From assembly GCA_005883235.1 (NCBI GenBank), contig VAYE01000205.1, forward strand, positions 1 to 5,589: a stretch of 5,589 bases of DNA, written 5' to 3'. The position numbers and the translations under genes are program-made. Below are positions 1 to 5,289 of this stretch, in pieces. How positions within the stretch are numbered: the first letter of the stretch is position 1; the number at the start of each line of letters is the position of its first letter. The notes beneath the pieces are model-generated. The model was not told the DNA's origin. It worked only from the letters and a program-made list of their open reading frames with translations, and did no database searches. Source of the stretch: Actinomycetota bacterium. GTDB taxonomy: Bacteria; Actinomycetota; Thermoleophilia; Gaiellales; Gaiellaceae.

Positions 1-1
1 C

Positions 2-127
2 AACCGCGAGGAATGGCTCGAGCGGCTGGAGAACCATCAGCGGGATCTCGAGCAAGAACTGGCGGACGTTTCGGACGTGATCAAGCGGCTCCGCGAAGGC
101 AAGCCGCAAGAAACAGCGACGGTCTGA
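2..127 (+). CDS. C-terminal end of an unidentified coiled-coil protein (5' truncated)
   Basis: An open frame enters from the left edge and ends at TGA (125-127), giving 41 residues. The visible part is highly charged, with Glu, Arg, Leu and Gln at heptad-like spacing (REEWLERLENHQRDLEQEL, then a VIKRLREGK segment), so it reads as an amphipathic coiled coil followed by a short polar tail (PQETATV). It is the only frame here with protein-like composition, and it stops just before the convergent GTPase gene. The start and any upstream domain lie outside the window. I do not recognise the family; a small standalone coiled-coil protein and the tail of a larger one are equally possible. Coding status rests on composition and context only. 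Confidence 0.55.
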   Translation, partial: NREEWLERLENHQRDLEQELADVSDVIKRLREGKPQETATV

Positions 128-135
128 CGAAGGCG

Positions 136-161
136 AGGCGAGGGGTTCTAGACCTTCGCCT
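136..161. terminator. possible weak hairpin between convergent genes
   Basis: AGGCGAGG (136-143) can pair with CCTTCGCCT (153-161) with one bulged T, around a 9-nt loop that contains the GTPase stop codon. It sits between two convergent ORFs, where a terminator would be expected, but there is no T-tract on either side and the stem overlaps coding sequence. Treat it as a weak candidate. Confidence 0.2.
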
Positions 162-2196
162 CTTCCTTCTCCTTCTTGGCCTCGTCGATCACCTTCTGGG
201 CGATGTGCGACGGCACCTCCTCATAGCGGAGGAAGTGCATGTGGTAGTCGCCCCGCCCGCCGGTGAGCGAGGTCAGCGACTGCGAGTAGGTGAGGATGTC
301 CGACATCGGCACCTCGGCCTTGATGGACGTCATGCCGCCGCGAGGCTCCATCCCCTGCAGCCGGCCGCGCCGGGAGTTCAGGTCGCCGTTCACCGCCCCG
401 ACGGCCTCGTCCGGAACGGTCACCTCGAGCTCCATGATCGGCTCGAGGAGCACCGGGTCGGCCTGCTCGTACGCGCTCTTGAAGGCGAGCGAGCCGGCGA
501 TCTTGAACGCCATCTCCGACGAGTCGACCGTGTGGTAGGAGCCGTCGACGAGCAGGACCCGCACGCCCTGCACCGGCGCTCCGGCCAGGTCGCCGTGCTG
601 CATCGCCTCCTGGATCCCCTTGTCGACCGCCGGGCGGAAGCTCTGCGGGATGACGCCGCCGACGATCTTGTCCACGAACTCGTAGCCCGTATGCCCTTCC
701 AGCGGCTCGAGCACGATGTGGCAGTCGCCGAACTGGCCCCGGCCCCCGGTCTGCTTCTTGTACCGTCCCTGCGCGCGCGACTCGCGACGGATCGTCTCCA
801 GGTACGGGACGCGCGGCTGGTGGAGGTCGACCTCGACGCCGAAGCGGCGCCGCAGCCGGTCGACCGCGACCTCGACGTGGATCTGCGAGAGCCCTGAGAG
901 GAGCTGCTCGCCCGTCTGCGGATCGCGGCGCAGGACGAGCGTCGGGTCCTCCTCCGCGAGCCGGCGGAGCGAGGTCGCGACCTTCTCCTCGTCGCCCTTG
1001 GACTTCGGCGTGACCGCGAAGCTCATCACGGGCTCCGGGAAGCCCAGCTGCGGCAGCTCGACCTCGCGCTCGGCGTCGAGGAGCAGGTCGCCGGTCATCG
1101 TCTCCTTGAGCTTCGACACGGCGCCGATGTCGCCGGGCCCGAACTCGGGCGCCTGGTGGTGCTCCTTCCCCTGCAGCTCGAGCAGCTGGCCGATGCGCTC
1201 CTTCGAGCGCGCGCGCGTGTTCACGAGCGTGGAGTCGCCGCTCAGCGTGCCGCTCAGGACGCGGAAGACGTTGATCCGGCCGGCGAACGGGTCGGCGATC
1301 GTCTTGAAGACGAACGCCGCGGTCGAGGCGCCGTCGACGCCGACCGCGGTCTCCTTGTCGGCCGGCGACGGGATGCCTTCGGCGAGCAGGTCGAGAAGCG
1401 CGGTCGTGCCGAGGTTCTTCGTCGCGACGCCGCACGCGACCGGGAAGATCTCGCCGCGCGTCACGGCCGCCTTGAGCGCGGTCGCGATCTCCTCGGGGGC
1501 GAGCTCCTCGCCCTCCAGGTAGCGCTCCATCAGCGCCTCGTCGGTCTCGACGACCGAGTCGAGGAGCTTCGTGTGCAGGTCTTCGACCTCGTCGGCGAGC
1601 TCGGCCGGGATCTCCACCGGCCCTCCCTCGCGCTCGCCCTCCGGGCTCATGTACGCCTTCATGTGCAGGAGGTCGACGATGCCGGTCAGCTCGTGCTCGA
1701 CGCCGATCGGCAGGTGGACGGCGACGCAGCGGTCGGAGAGCTGGGTCTGGAGGTGTCCGAGCGTGCGCGAGAACTCCGCGCGCTCGCGGTCGAGCATGTT
1801 CACGAAGAGGACGCGCGCGAGGCCGAGCTCCTCGGCGCGGCTCCACATCCGACCCGTCTGCACCTCGACCCCCATCACGCCGCTGACCGCGATCAGCGCG
1901 CCCTCGACCACCCGGAGCGAGGCGATCGCGTCGCCCTGGAAGCCCGCGTCACCGGGAGTGTCGATCAGGTTCACCTTGAGCCCGTCCCACTCGAGGTGGC
2001 AGAGCGAGGCGGCGAGCGACATCTGGCGCCGCTGCTCGTCCTCGTCCCAGTCGGAGACGGTCGAGCCGGCCTCGATCGTCCCGAGCCGGTTCGTCGCTCC
2101 GGCCTGGAAGAGCATCGCCTCGACGAGTGAGGTCTTCCCCGTCCCGCGGTGACCGACGGCGGCGACGTTGCGGATCTTCTCGGGCTCGAGCGGCAT
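148..2196 (-). CDS. fusA2: EF-G-like translational GTPase (FusA2/EF-G2 type)
   Basis: This 682-aa protein has the full EF-G architecture: a G domain (about 8-285), a domain II beta-barrel (about 291-375), domain III, domain IV (about 465-590, with KKQTGGRGQFGD near 485) and domain V (about 590-670), then a Lys/Glu-rich tail. It is a paralogue type, not the housekeeping EF-G: the P-loop is GHRGTGKTS (15-23), the switch I threonine region reads RQMSL (57-61) instead of RGITI, switch II reads DTPGD (79-83) without the catalytic His of DTPGH, and the guanine-specificity motif is NMLD (133-136) instead of NKxD. Similar departures occur in mycobacterial FusA2 and Thermus EF-G-2, whose roles are poorly defined; ribosome binding is likely, efficient translocation uncertain. 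ATG at 2196 is supported by an SD (GAGGAGGA, 2214-2207) 10 nt upstream. It lies 54 nt downstream of the sigma-factor gene on the same strand, so co-transcription is plausible. Confidence 0.93.
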   Translation of the reverse strand: MPLEPEKIRNVAAVGHRGTGKTSLVEAMLFQAGATNRLGTIEAGSTVSDWDEDEQRRQMSLAASLCHLEWDGLKVNLIDTPGDAGFQGDAIASLRVVEGALIAVSGVMGVEVQTGRMWSRAEELGLARVLFVNMLDRERAEFSRTLGHLQTQLSDRCVAVHLPIGVEHELTGIVDLLHMKAYMSPEGEREGGPVEIPAELADEVEDLHTKLLDSVVETDEALMERYLEGEELAPEEIATALKAAVTRGEIFPVACGVATKNLGTTALLDLLAEGIPSPADKETAVGVDGASTAAFVFKTIADPFAGRINVFRVLSGTLSGDSTLVNTRARSKERIGQLLELQGKEHHQAPEFGPGDIGAVSKLKETMTGDLLLDAEREVELPQLGFPEPVMSFAVTPKSKGDEEKVATSLRRLAEEDPTLVLRRDPQTGEQLLSGLSQIHVEVAVDRLRRRFGVEVDLHQPRVPYLETIRRESRAQGRYKKQTGGRGQFGDCHIVLEPLEGHTGYEFVDKIVGGVIPQSFRPAVDKGIQEAMQHGDLAGAPVQGVRVLLVDGSYHTVDSSEMAFKIAGSLAFKSAYEQADPVLLEPIMELEVTVPDEAVGAVNGDLNSRRGRLQGMEPRGGMTSIKAEVPMSDILTYSQSLTSLTGGRGDYHMHFLRYEEVPSHIAQKVIDEAKKEKEEAKV

Positions 2197-2206
2197 GCGG
2201 CTTCAG

Positions 2207-2214
2207 TCCTCCTC
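2207..2214 (-). promoter_or_regulatory. strong Shine-Dalgarno of the EF-G-like gene
   Basis: The minus strand reads GAGGAGGA 10 nt before the ATG at 2196. It fixes the start and shows that the GTPase is translated independently of the sigma factor even if both share one mRNA. It is one of the few strong ribosome binding sites in the window. Confidence 0.7.
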
Positions 2215-2250
2215 GGATCGGCGTCTCTCCGCCGGAATCCTAACGGGGGT

Positions 2251-3033
2251 CTATGCCTCGAAGGTCGTGCGCGTAGCCGCGCCCGAGAGCCGCGCCTTCA
2301 GGCGCAGCACGGCCTTCGTGTGCAGCTGCGAGACGCGCGACTCGGTGACGCCGAGCACCTCGCCGATCTCGCGCAGCGTCAGCTCCTCGTAGTAGTAGAG
2401 CGTGACGACGAGCTTCTCCCGCTCCGGGAGGCGCGCGATCGCCTCGGCGATCGCCTCCTTCATCTCCGTCTCGGCGAGCGCGGATTGTGGCTCGGGGCCT
2501 TGCGTGTCCTCGATCGTGTCGATCAGGGCGATCTGGTCGCCGCCCGTCGAGGAGACGGTCCAGAGCTCGTCGAGCGCCGCGATCGACGAGCGGGAGATGT
2601 CGGTGAGGCTGTCAGCGAGCTCGTCCTGCGAGACGCCGAGCTTGTCGGCGATCTCCTCGTCGGTGGGGGCGCGGGCCAGGCGGGCCTCGAGCTCGGCGAT
2701 CGCCCGCTCGATGTCTCTCGCGCGCGCGCGCACGGAGCGCGGCACCCAGTCCATAGCCCGGAGCTCGTCGATGATCGAGCCTTTGATGCGCGAGATCGCG
2801 TAGGTCTCGAACTTGACGTCGCGCTCGGGGTCGTAGCGCTCGATCGCCCCGATCAGCCCGAGCAGGCCGTACGAGACGAGGTCGCCCTCGTCGACGTGCG
2901 CCGGCAGCCCGCTCCCCAGCCGCCCGGCCACGTACTTGACGAGCGGGGCGTACGAGACGATCAGCCGATCGCGGAGATGCTGGTCGCGGTTGCGCCGGTA
3001 CTCGCGCCAGAGCGCCTGCGTGTCCTCGGCCAC
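2251..3033 (-). CDS. whiG: FliA/WhiG-family RNA polymerase sigma factor
   Basis: This 260-aa alternative sigma factor directs RNA polymerase to a specialised promoter set. Region 2 spans about 20-102, with the core-binding stretch VDEGDLVSYGLLGLIGAIER (47-66) and the promoter-melting and -10 recognition segment KFETYAISRIKGSIIDELR (74-92) followed by DWVPRSVR (95-102). Region 3 spans about 103-185 (PTDEEIADKLGVSQDEL is its helical motif). Region 4 spans about 198-249, with LPEREKLVVTLYYYEELTL and the -35 recognition helix-turn-helix EIGEVLGVTESRVSQLHTK. Length and motifs match Streptomyces WhiG and the flagellar FliA/SigD class; in actinobacteria this class serves sporulation or motility, and neither can be told from this window. 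No FlgM or RsiG-like anti-sigma gene is visible nearby. The GTG start has no SD but a -10-like hexamer 6 nt upstream. No in-frame start was found in the preceding 87 nt. Confidence 0.93.
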   Translation of the reverse strand: MAEDTQALWREYRRNRDQHLRDRLIVSYAPLVKYVAGRLGSGLPAHVDEGDLVSYGLLGLIGAIERYDPERDVKFETYAISRIKGSIIDELRAMDWVPRSVRARARDIERAIAELEARLARAPTDEEIADKLGVSQDELADSLTDISRSSIAALDELWTVSSTGGDQIALIDTIEDTQGPEPQSALAETEMKEAIAEAIARLPEREKLVVTLYYYEELTLREIGEVLGVTESRVSQLHTKAVLRLKARLSGAATRTTFEA

Positions 3034-3039
3034 GGGTAG

Positions 3040-3045
3040 AGGATA
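3040..3045 (-). promoter_or_regulatory. putative -10 hexamer for a leaderless sigma-factor transcript
   Basis: The minus strand reads TATCCT, matching the actinobacterial TAnnnT -10 pattern, with exactly 6 nt (CTACCC) before the GTG start. That spacing puts the transcription start on or next to the start codon. With no SD present, this suggests leaderless translation of the sigma factor. I see no good -35 element 16-19 nt upstream. Confidence 0.4.
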
Positions 3046-3079
3046 TGCCGTGGCGCGGCGGTCTCCAGACCCTCCAGAC

Positions 3080-3104
3080 GGAGGCGTGGCAAAGCCATGC
3101 CTCC
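3080..3104. repeat. short hairpin upstream of the sigma-factor gene
   Basis: An 11-bp inverted repeat, GGAGGCGTGGC (3080-3090) and GCCATGCCTCC (3094-3104), surrounds a 3-nt AAA loop with a single non-Watson-Crick position. It lies between the stop of the small membrane protein and the sigma-factor start. No T-tract follows on either strand, so a classical intrinsic terminator is doubtful. It may end or stabilise the upstream mini-operon transcript, or act as a regulatory element. Confidence 0.4.
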
Positions 3105-3128
3105 TGACGCCGGCACTGCAAGCGGTGC

Positions 3129-3323
3129 CTAGGAGCTCGAGCGGCGGAGAGCGCGGAGCGCGAGCCCTGCCAGCCAGAGCGCGATCGCCGCCGCCGCGCC
3201 ACCGACGACCCAGCTCCTGGCCCCCGCTCCGGCCGCGATCGCCGCGACCGCGATCCCCGCGAAGCCGAGCGCCAAGAGGAGAAAAAGCGCGCCGAGGGCT
3301 CTCCGCTGCGACGGCGCCGCCAT
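3129..3323 (-). CDS. small two-helix membrane protein of unknown function
   Basis: This 64-aa protein has a short basic N-terminus (MAAPSQRR), a first hydrophobic helix at about 10-32, a small loop (GAGARS), a second hydrophobic helix at about 38-57 and a basic, serine-ending tail (RALRRSSS). The positive ends suggest both termini face the cytoplasm. I chose ATG 3323 over an in-frame TTG at 3392, because the longer version reads through the hairpin, gives non-membrane low-quality sequence and has no properly spaced SD. Even this ATG has only a weak AGG upstream, but it lies 10 nt after the stop of a micro-ORF with a strong SD, so coupled translation is possible. No family is recognised. Coding is supported by two clean membrane segments. 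Confidence 0.6.
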   Translation of the reverse strand: MAAPSQRRALGALFLLLALGFAGIAVAAIAAGAGARSWVVGGAAAAIALWLAGLALRALRRSSS

Positions 3324-3333
3324 GGGCGCAAGC

Positions 3334-3384
3334 CTAGTAGGAGGGTTTGGCGAAATATCGCTTGTGCCGCGCGACGAACGACAT
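3334..3384 (-). CDS. possible 16-codon micro-ORF / leader peptide
   Basis: Reading the minus strand, ATG at 3384 opens MSFVARHKRYFAKPSY, ending at TAG (3336-3334). A strong SD (AGGAGGG, 3400-3394) lies 9 nt upstream and directly follows the stop of the acidic gene; the next ATG begins 10 nt after this stop. This is the spacing of genes in a compact operon. The peptide is basic and aromatic. However, the whole ORF lies inside a 64-nt hairpin, and its last codons are the reverse complement of the SD region, so the frame could be a by-product of a palindrome. I do not know a family for it. Confidence 0.3.
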   Translation of the reverse strand: MSFVARHKRYFAKPSY

Positions 3385-3401
3385 TCCGCCAAGCCCTCCT
3401 A
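3338..3401 (-). repeat. 64-nt near-perfect hairpin with 28-bp arms
   Basis: The arms at 3401-3374 and 3365-3338 pair across an 8-nt loop (CGCGCGGC). In the minus-strand transcript I count 23 Watson-Crick pairs, 3 G-U pairs and 2 C-A mismatches. Outer arms read TAGGAGGG and CCCTCCTA. On the plus strand the wobble positions become mismatches, so the fold is slightly better in minus-strand RNA. The stem contains the stop codon of the acidic gene and the SD and ATG of the micro-ORF. It may be an RNA switch hiding that SD, an mRNA-stabilising element, or a copy of a dispersed REP-like repeat. Confidence 0.75.
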
Positions 3402-3524
3402 GTCTTCGTCTAGGGACTCGTCGCGCTCGCCCTCGTCCTCGCCGTAGCCCTTCCCTTCCTGCTCGGCCTGGAGCTCGTCGTCGCGCTCGTCGTCCTGCGG
3501 CTCTTCCGGTCTGTGCTCGCTCAC
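3399..3524 (-). CDS. small highly acidic protein of unknown function
   Basis: The GTG at 3524 opens a 41-aa ORF ending at TAG (3401-3399). The product is extremely acidic and low in complexity: it starts SEHRPEEPQDDERDDEL, continues through a Gln/Glu and Gly/Tyr middle (EQEGKGYGEDEGE) and ends RDESLDED. It has no hydrophobic segment and is predicted to be disordered and cytoplasmic. Only a weak GAG lies 5 nt before the GTG. Its stop codon forms the first bases of the large hairpin and of the next SD, so it appears to be first in a string of tiny ORFs. A strongly biased composition could arise by chance in GC-rich DNA, but the Asp/Glu excess and tidy stop/SD junction favour a real gene. Confidence 0.45.
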   Translation of the reverse strand: MSEHRPEEPQDDERDDELQAEQEGKGYGEDEGERDESLDED

Positions 3525-3530
3525 GGGTGC

Positions 3531-3558
3531 TCGATGCCCAGGGAGGGCCGACTACAAT
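3531..3558 (+). promoter_or_regulatory. likely promoter of tRNA-Trp
   Basis: TACAAT at 3553-3558 is a good sigma-70-type -10 hexamer and ends 16 nt before the tRNA 5' end, giving a short leader. A poor -35 candidate, TCGATG (3531-3536, 3 of 6 consensus bases), sits 16 bp upstream. The region also holds the upstream sequence of the divergent acidic-protein gene. Confidence 0.45.
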
Positions 3559-3574
3559 CCAGGCGCCGCAACCG

Positions 3575-3647
3575 AGGGGCGTAGCTCAACTGGCAGAGCA
3601 CCGGTCTCCAAAACCGGGGGTTGCAGGTTCGAGTCCTGTCGCCCCTG
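3575..3647 (+). tRNA. trnW: tRNA-Trp (anticodon CCA)
   Basis: A complete cloverleaf can be drawn. The acceptor AGGGGCG (3575-3581) pairs with CGCCCCT (3640-3646). The D arm is GCTC/GAGC (3584-3587, 3596-3599). The anticodon stem CCGGT/ACCGG (3601-3605, 3613-3617) holds the loop CTCCAAA, with anticodon CCA at 3608-3610. The T arm GCAGG/CCTGT (3623-3627, 3635-3639) holds TTCGAGT. The discriminator base is G3647. The CCA tail is not encoded (TGC follows), so it must be added after transcription. In many bacteria tRNA-Trp precedes secE-nusG; here it does not. Confidence 0.97.
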
Positions 3648-3677
3648 TGCCGCTCGTACGCCCGCGCCCGACCGGCG

Positions 3678-4160
3678 CTACTGGTGGGTGATCGGCGCGC
3701 CCTTCGGGGAGAGGACATACCAGACGCCACCGAAGAGTTGCCCGTTCACGTCGCCGGGCTTCTTGTCGGCGGGCGTGCTCCCGTAGCCGTTGAAGTAGTA
3801 GAGCGGGTGCTTGTTGTACGTGACCTGGACCTGCCCGCCTGGCCGCTTCGTCATGCCGAGGAGGCTGTCGTCGATGCCGTTCCCTCCCCGAAGCTTCCCC
3901 TTGGCCGTGAGGGGCGGCCAGATCTTGACGCAGTGAAAGGACGCATTGTCCACGCACCGCACCGTGCCGTTCGTCTCGGCCGTGAACATGTAGAGGGTCT
4001 TCCCGCCGGCGTCCACGACGATGGACTCCTTCAGCTTGTGGTTGGAGGCGATCTTGAGCGCGACCTTGGATGACGAGCCTCCGCATGCAGTCGTGGCCGA
4101 CGAGATGCCCGCGCCGAGACCGAGCACCGCCACCATCGTGACGAACCGGATTCCACTCAT
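3678..4160 (-). CDS. secreted-repeat lipoprotein (COG4315 / Lipoprotein_15-like)
   Basis: This 160-aa exported protein has a signal peptide at about 1-25 followed by CGGSSS (Cys26), typical of a lipid anchor, although the lipobox TTAC is a poor match at -3. The mature part has two copies of the secreted-repeat motif. The first is GKTLYMFTAE (53-62) with a Cys69/Cys77 pair and WPPL (81-84). The second is HPLYYFNGYG (118-127) leading to GDVNGQ and GGVWYVLSP (144-152). This matches the family of small lipoproteins with Y-x-[FWY]-x-x-D repeats, whose function is unknown; here the motif Asp is replaced by Glu62 in the first copy and by Tyr126 in the second. The ATG at 4160 has a good SD (GAGGGG, 8 nt upstream). 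It ends 31 bp from the convergent tRNA and follows another lipoprotein gene by 64 bp. Confidence 0.85.
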   Translation of the reverse strand: MSGIRFVTMVAVLGLGAGISSATTACGGSSSKVALKIASNHKLKESIVVDAGGKTLYMFTAETNGTVRCVDNASFHCVKIWPPLTAKGKLRGGNGIDDSLLGMTKRPGGQVQVTYNKHPLYYFNGYGSTPADKKPGDVNGQLFGGVWYVLSPKGAPITHQ

Positions 4161-4179
4161 CTCTTCTACCCCTCGTCGT

Positions 4180-4206
4180 GGTTCCGGCGTGAACCGGCTG
4201 AGCCGG
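4180..4206. repeat. small overlapping inverted repeats between the lipoprotein genes
   Basis: GGTTC (4180-4184) can pair with GAACC (4191-4195), and CCGGC (4194-4198) with GCCGG (4202-4206) around TGA. The two stems share bases, so they exclude each other. There is no T-tract. They could be a weak terminator or a chance feature of GC-rich spacer. Confidence 0.25.
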
Positions 4207-4224
4207 AGTATCCGACCGCCGACG

Positions 4225-4665
4225 CTAGCCCGTGGTCGTTTGGACGGCTGTGCCGCAGTTCTTGTGCGCCCAGGCCGAGAGGTGCTGCTCGGCTGCTTTC
4301 AGCTTCGGCGTGCTGAAGGCCCTTGCCGCTGACTGGAGCTGCGCAATTTGCGCTGCGGTGGGGATCTTGCCCGGCTTGATGCCTGCCTTCAGGAGGGCGT
4401 GCATGTATCCGTTGAACGCGGTCGCAAGCGTTTGGAAGTCGCCGCGAACCTCGGACGGCGCCGCGTTCGCGAAGGCCTGGAAGAGCCTGACGTCGTTGGC
4501 GACCCGCGTCTCGGCGCTACCGGACGTCGCCTGGAGCGCCTGGGCGAACTTCGCGCCTAGGGCCACGGTCGTCGTGGGCAATGCGGACTTCTTGCTGGAC
4601 CCGCCACAACCCGCTGCGATCACGACGCAAACCAAGGCCAGCGCAGACACGAGCTTCCATCCCAT
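4225..4665 (-). CDS. small predicted helical lipoprotein of unknown function
   Basis: This 146-aa protein has a signal peptide MGWKLVSALALVCVVIAAG followed by Cys20 and GGSSKKS, a typical lipoprotein start (AAGC lipobox, with Ala in place of the usual Leu/Val/Ile at -3). The mature chain is Ala/Leu/Lys-rich and probably mostly helical, with segments such as LFQAFANAA, FQTLATAFNGYMHALLKAG and AAEQHLSAWAHKNCG; Cys137 is its only other cysteine. No family is recognised. The ATG at 4665 has no convincing SD; TAGACT ends 11 nt upstream and might be a -10 element, but the gene also lies only 30 bp after the GNAT stop, so it may be read from the upstream operon. The Thr-rich stretch after the anchor (LPTTTVALG) suggests a short tether. 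Confidence 0.8.
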   Translation of the reverse strand: MGWKLVSALALVCVVIAAGCGGSSKKSALPTTTVALGAKFAQALQATSGSAETRVANDVRLFQAFANAAPSEVRGDFQTLATAFNGYMHALLKAGIKPGKIPTAAQIAQLQSAARAFSTPKLKAAEQHLSAWAHKNCGTAVQTTTG

Positions 4666-4695
4666 CGGCGAGCCGGAGTCTAACCCTTGGCGTGC

Positions 4696-5289
4696 CTACG
4701 CCCGTCGTTCGAAGTGGCGCCTCCACCTCCCGAGGGCCACGTAGCCGACGGCTCCCACAGGGCGAAAGCCCGCCCGCGCGAGCGCTCGCTCGGCGGTCGA
4801 CGCGCCCGGCAGTACGGCCGCCAGGACGCGCCTCCCGTGTCGCTCCCCCGCGAGGAAGCGGTCCAGCATGGCGCCGTAGTAGCCGTGCGCCCGCTCCTCG
4901 GGAGGCGTGAAGACGTCGTAGAGGTAGAGCGCTCCCGGCGGGACGTCGAGCCAGCGGTCGAGGTACTCGACCCGCGCGCGTCTCTCGGCGAGCCACGCCG
5001 ACGAGACGATACGACCCTCGCGCCGCGCGACGAGCAGGCGGTCGCCTCGCTCGAGCCTGGCCGTCACGTCGACATCGGGCCGCAGCGCCGCGTATTCGTC
5101 AACGCTCCCCCACCCGACCTCCACGTCGTCATCGCCGCGCGGACGCGGGCCCGCCTCCGCCTCCAGCAGGACGAGCCGGCGCACGACGCTGTCGGCGAGC
5201 ACCTTCCGGCCGAGACTCCGCCATCCCTCTTCCCGTACGACCTCGAGCGCCCGCCGAGCGACGCTACGCCACGTCCAGCTCCGCCTCAC
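4696..5289 (-). CDS. GNAT-like N-acetyltransferase
   Basis: This 197-aa protein has a basic amphipathic N-terminus (about 1-45) followed by a GNAT-like domain. Visible elements are the strand LLVARREGRIVSSAWL (85-100), the strand ALYLYDVFTPP (120-130) and the acetyl-CoA pyrophosphate-binding turn ERAHGYYGAML (132-142), which fits R/Q-x-x-G-x-G/A; the helix then carries the DRF segment. The strand RVLAAVLPG and helix STAERALARAGF (164-175) complete the fold. The GTG start at 5289 overlaps the TGA of the upstream methyltransferase by 4 nt, which argues for this start and translational coupling. The frame stays open a further 81 codons upstream, but that part reads as Arg/Ala/Pro shadow sequence in the methyltransferase. 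Its substrate is unknown; modification of a sugar amine or other small molecule together with the methyltransferase is plausible. Confidence 0.8.
   Translation of the reverse strand: MRRSWTWRSVARRALEVVREEGWRSLGRKVLADSVVRRLVLLEAEAGPRPRGDDDVEVGWGSVDEYAALRPDVDVTARLERGDRLLVARREGRIVSSAWLAERRARVEYLDRWLDVPPGALYLYDVFTPPEERAHGYYGAMLDRFLAGERHGRRVLAAVLPGASTAERALARAGFRPVGAVGYVALGRWRRHFERRA

Noticed and set aside
221..1846. 541-codon minus-strand ORF overlapping the EF-G-like gene in another frame
   Set aside because: Arg/Ala/Pro-rich composition typical of a frame-shifted reading; the 682-aa frame carries all EF-G motifs.
13..2152. Several long plus-strand ORFs opposite the EF-G-like gene
   Set aside because: Arg/Ala/Leu- or Ser/Arg-rich shadows produced by GC-rich third positions of the minus-strand gene; none shows a recognisable domain.
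2716..2733. CG-alternating run (CGCGCGCGCG) as a repeat element
   Set aside because: It encodes the Arg/Ala segment RARARD in the sigma factor and needs no other explanation.
3129..3392. 87-aa version of the small membrane protein starting at TTG 3392
   Set aside because: The extra 23 residues read through the hairpin in a frame different from the SD-backed micro-ORF, and the SD is too close (2 nt) to the TTG.
3575..3680. tRNA-Trp as an integration (att) site for a mobile element
   Set aside because: No integrase, no repeated tRNA 3' end and no phage-like genes are present in the window.
3347..3691. 114-aa plus-strand ORF over the hairpin, acidic gene and tRNA
   Set aside because: It crosses the tRNA and is antisense to the acidic ORF; its N-terminal resemblance to the minus-strand 87-aa frame only reflects the inverted repeat.
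3521..4086. Minus-strand ORFs across the tRNA-Trp gene, one ending in a GATGLEPATPGF-like peptide
   Set aside because: These are antisense translations of a tRNA gene, a well-known source of spurious protein annotations; the cloverleaf on the plus strand explains the sequence.
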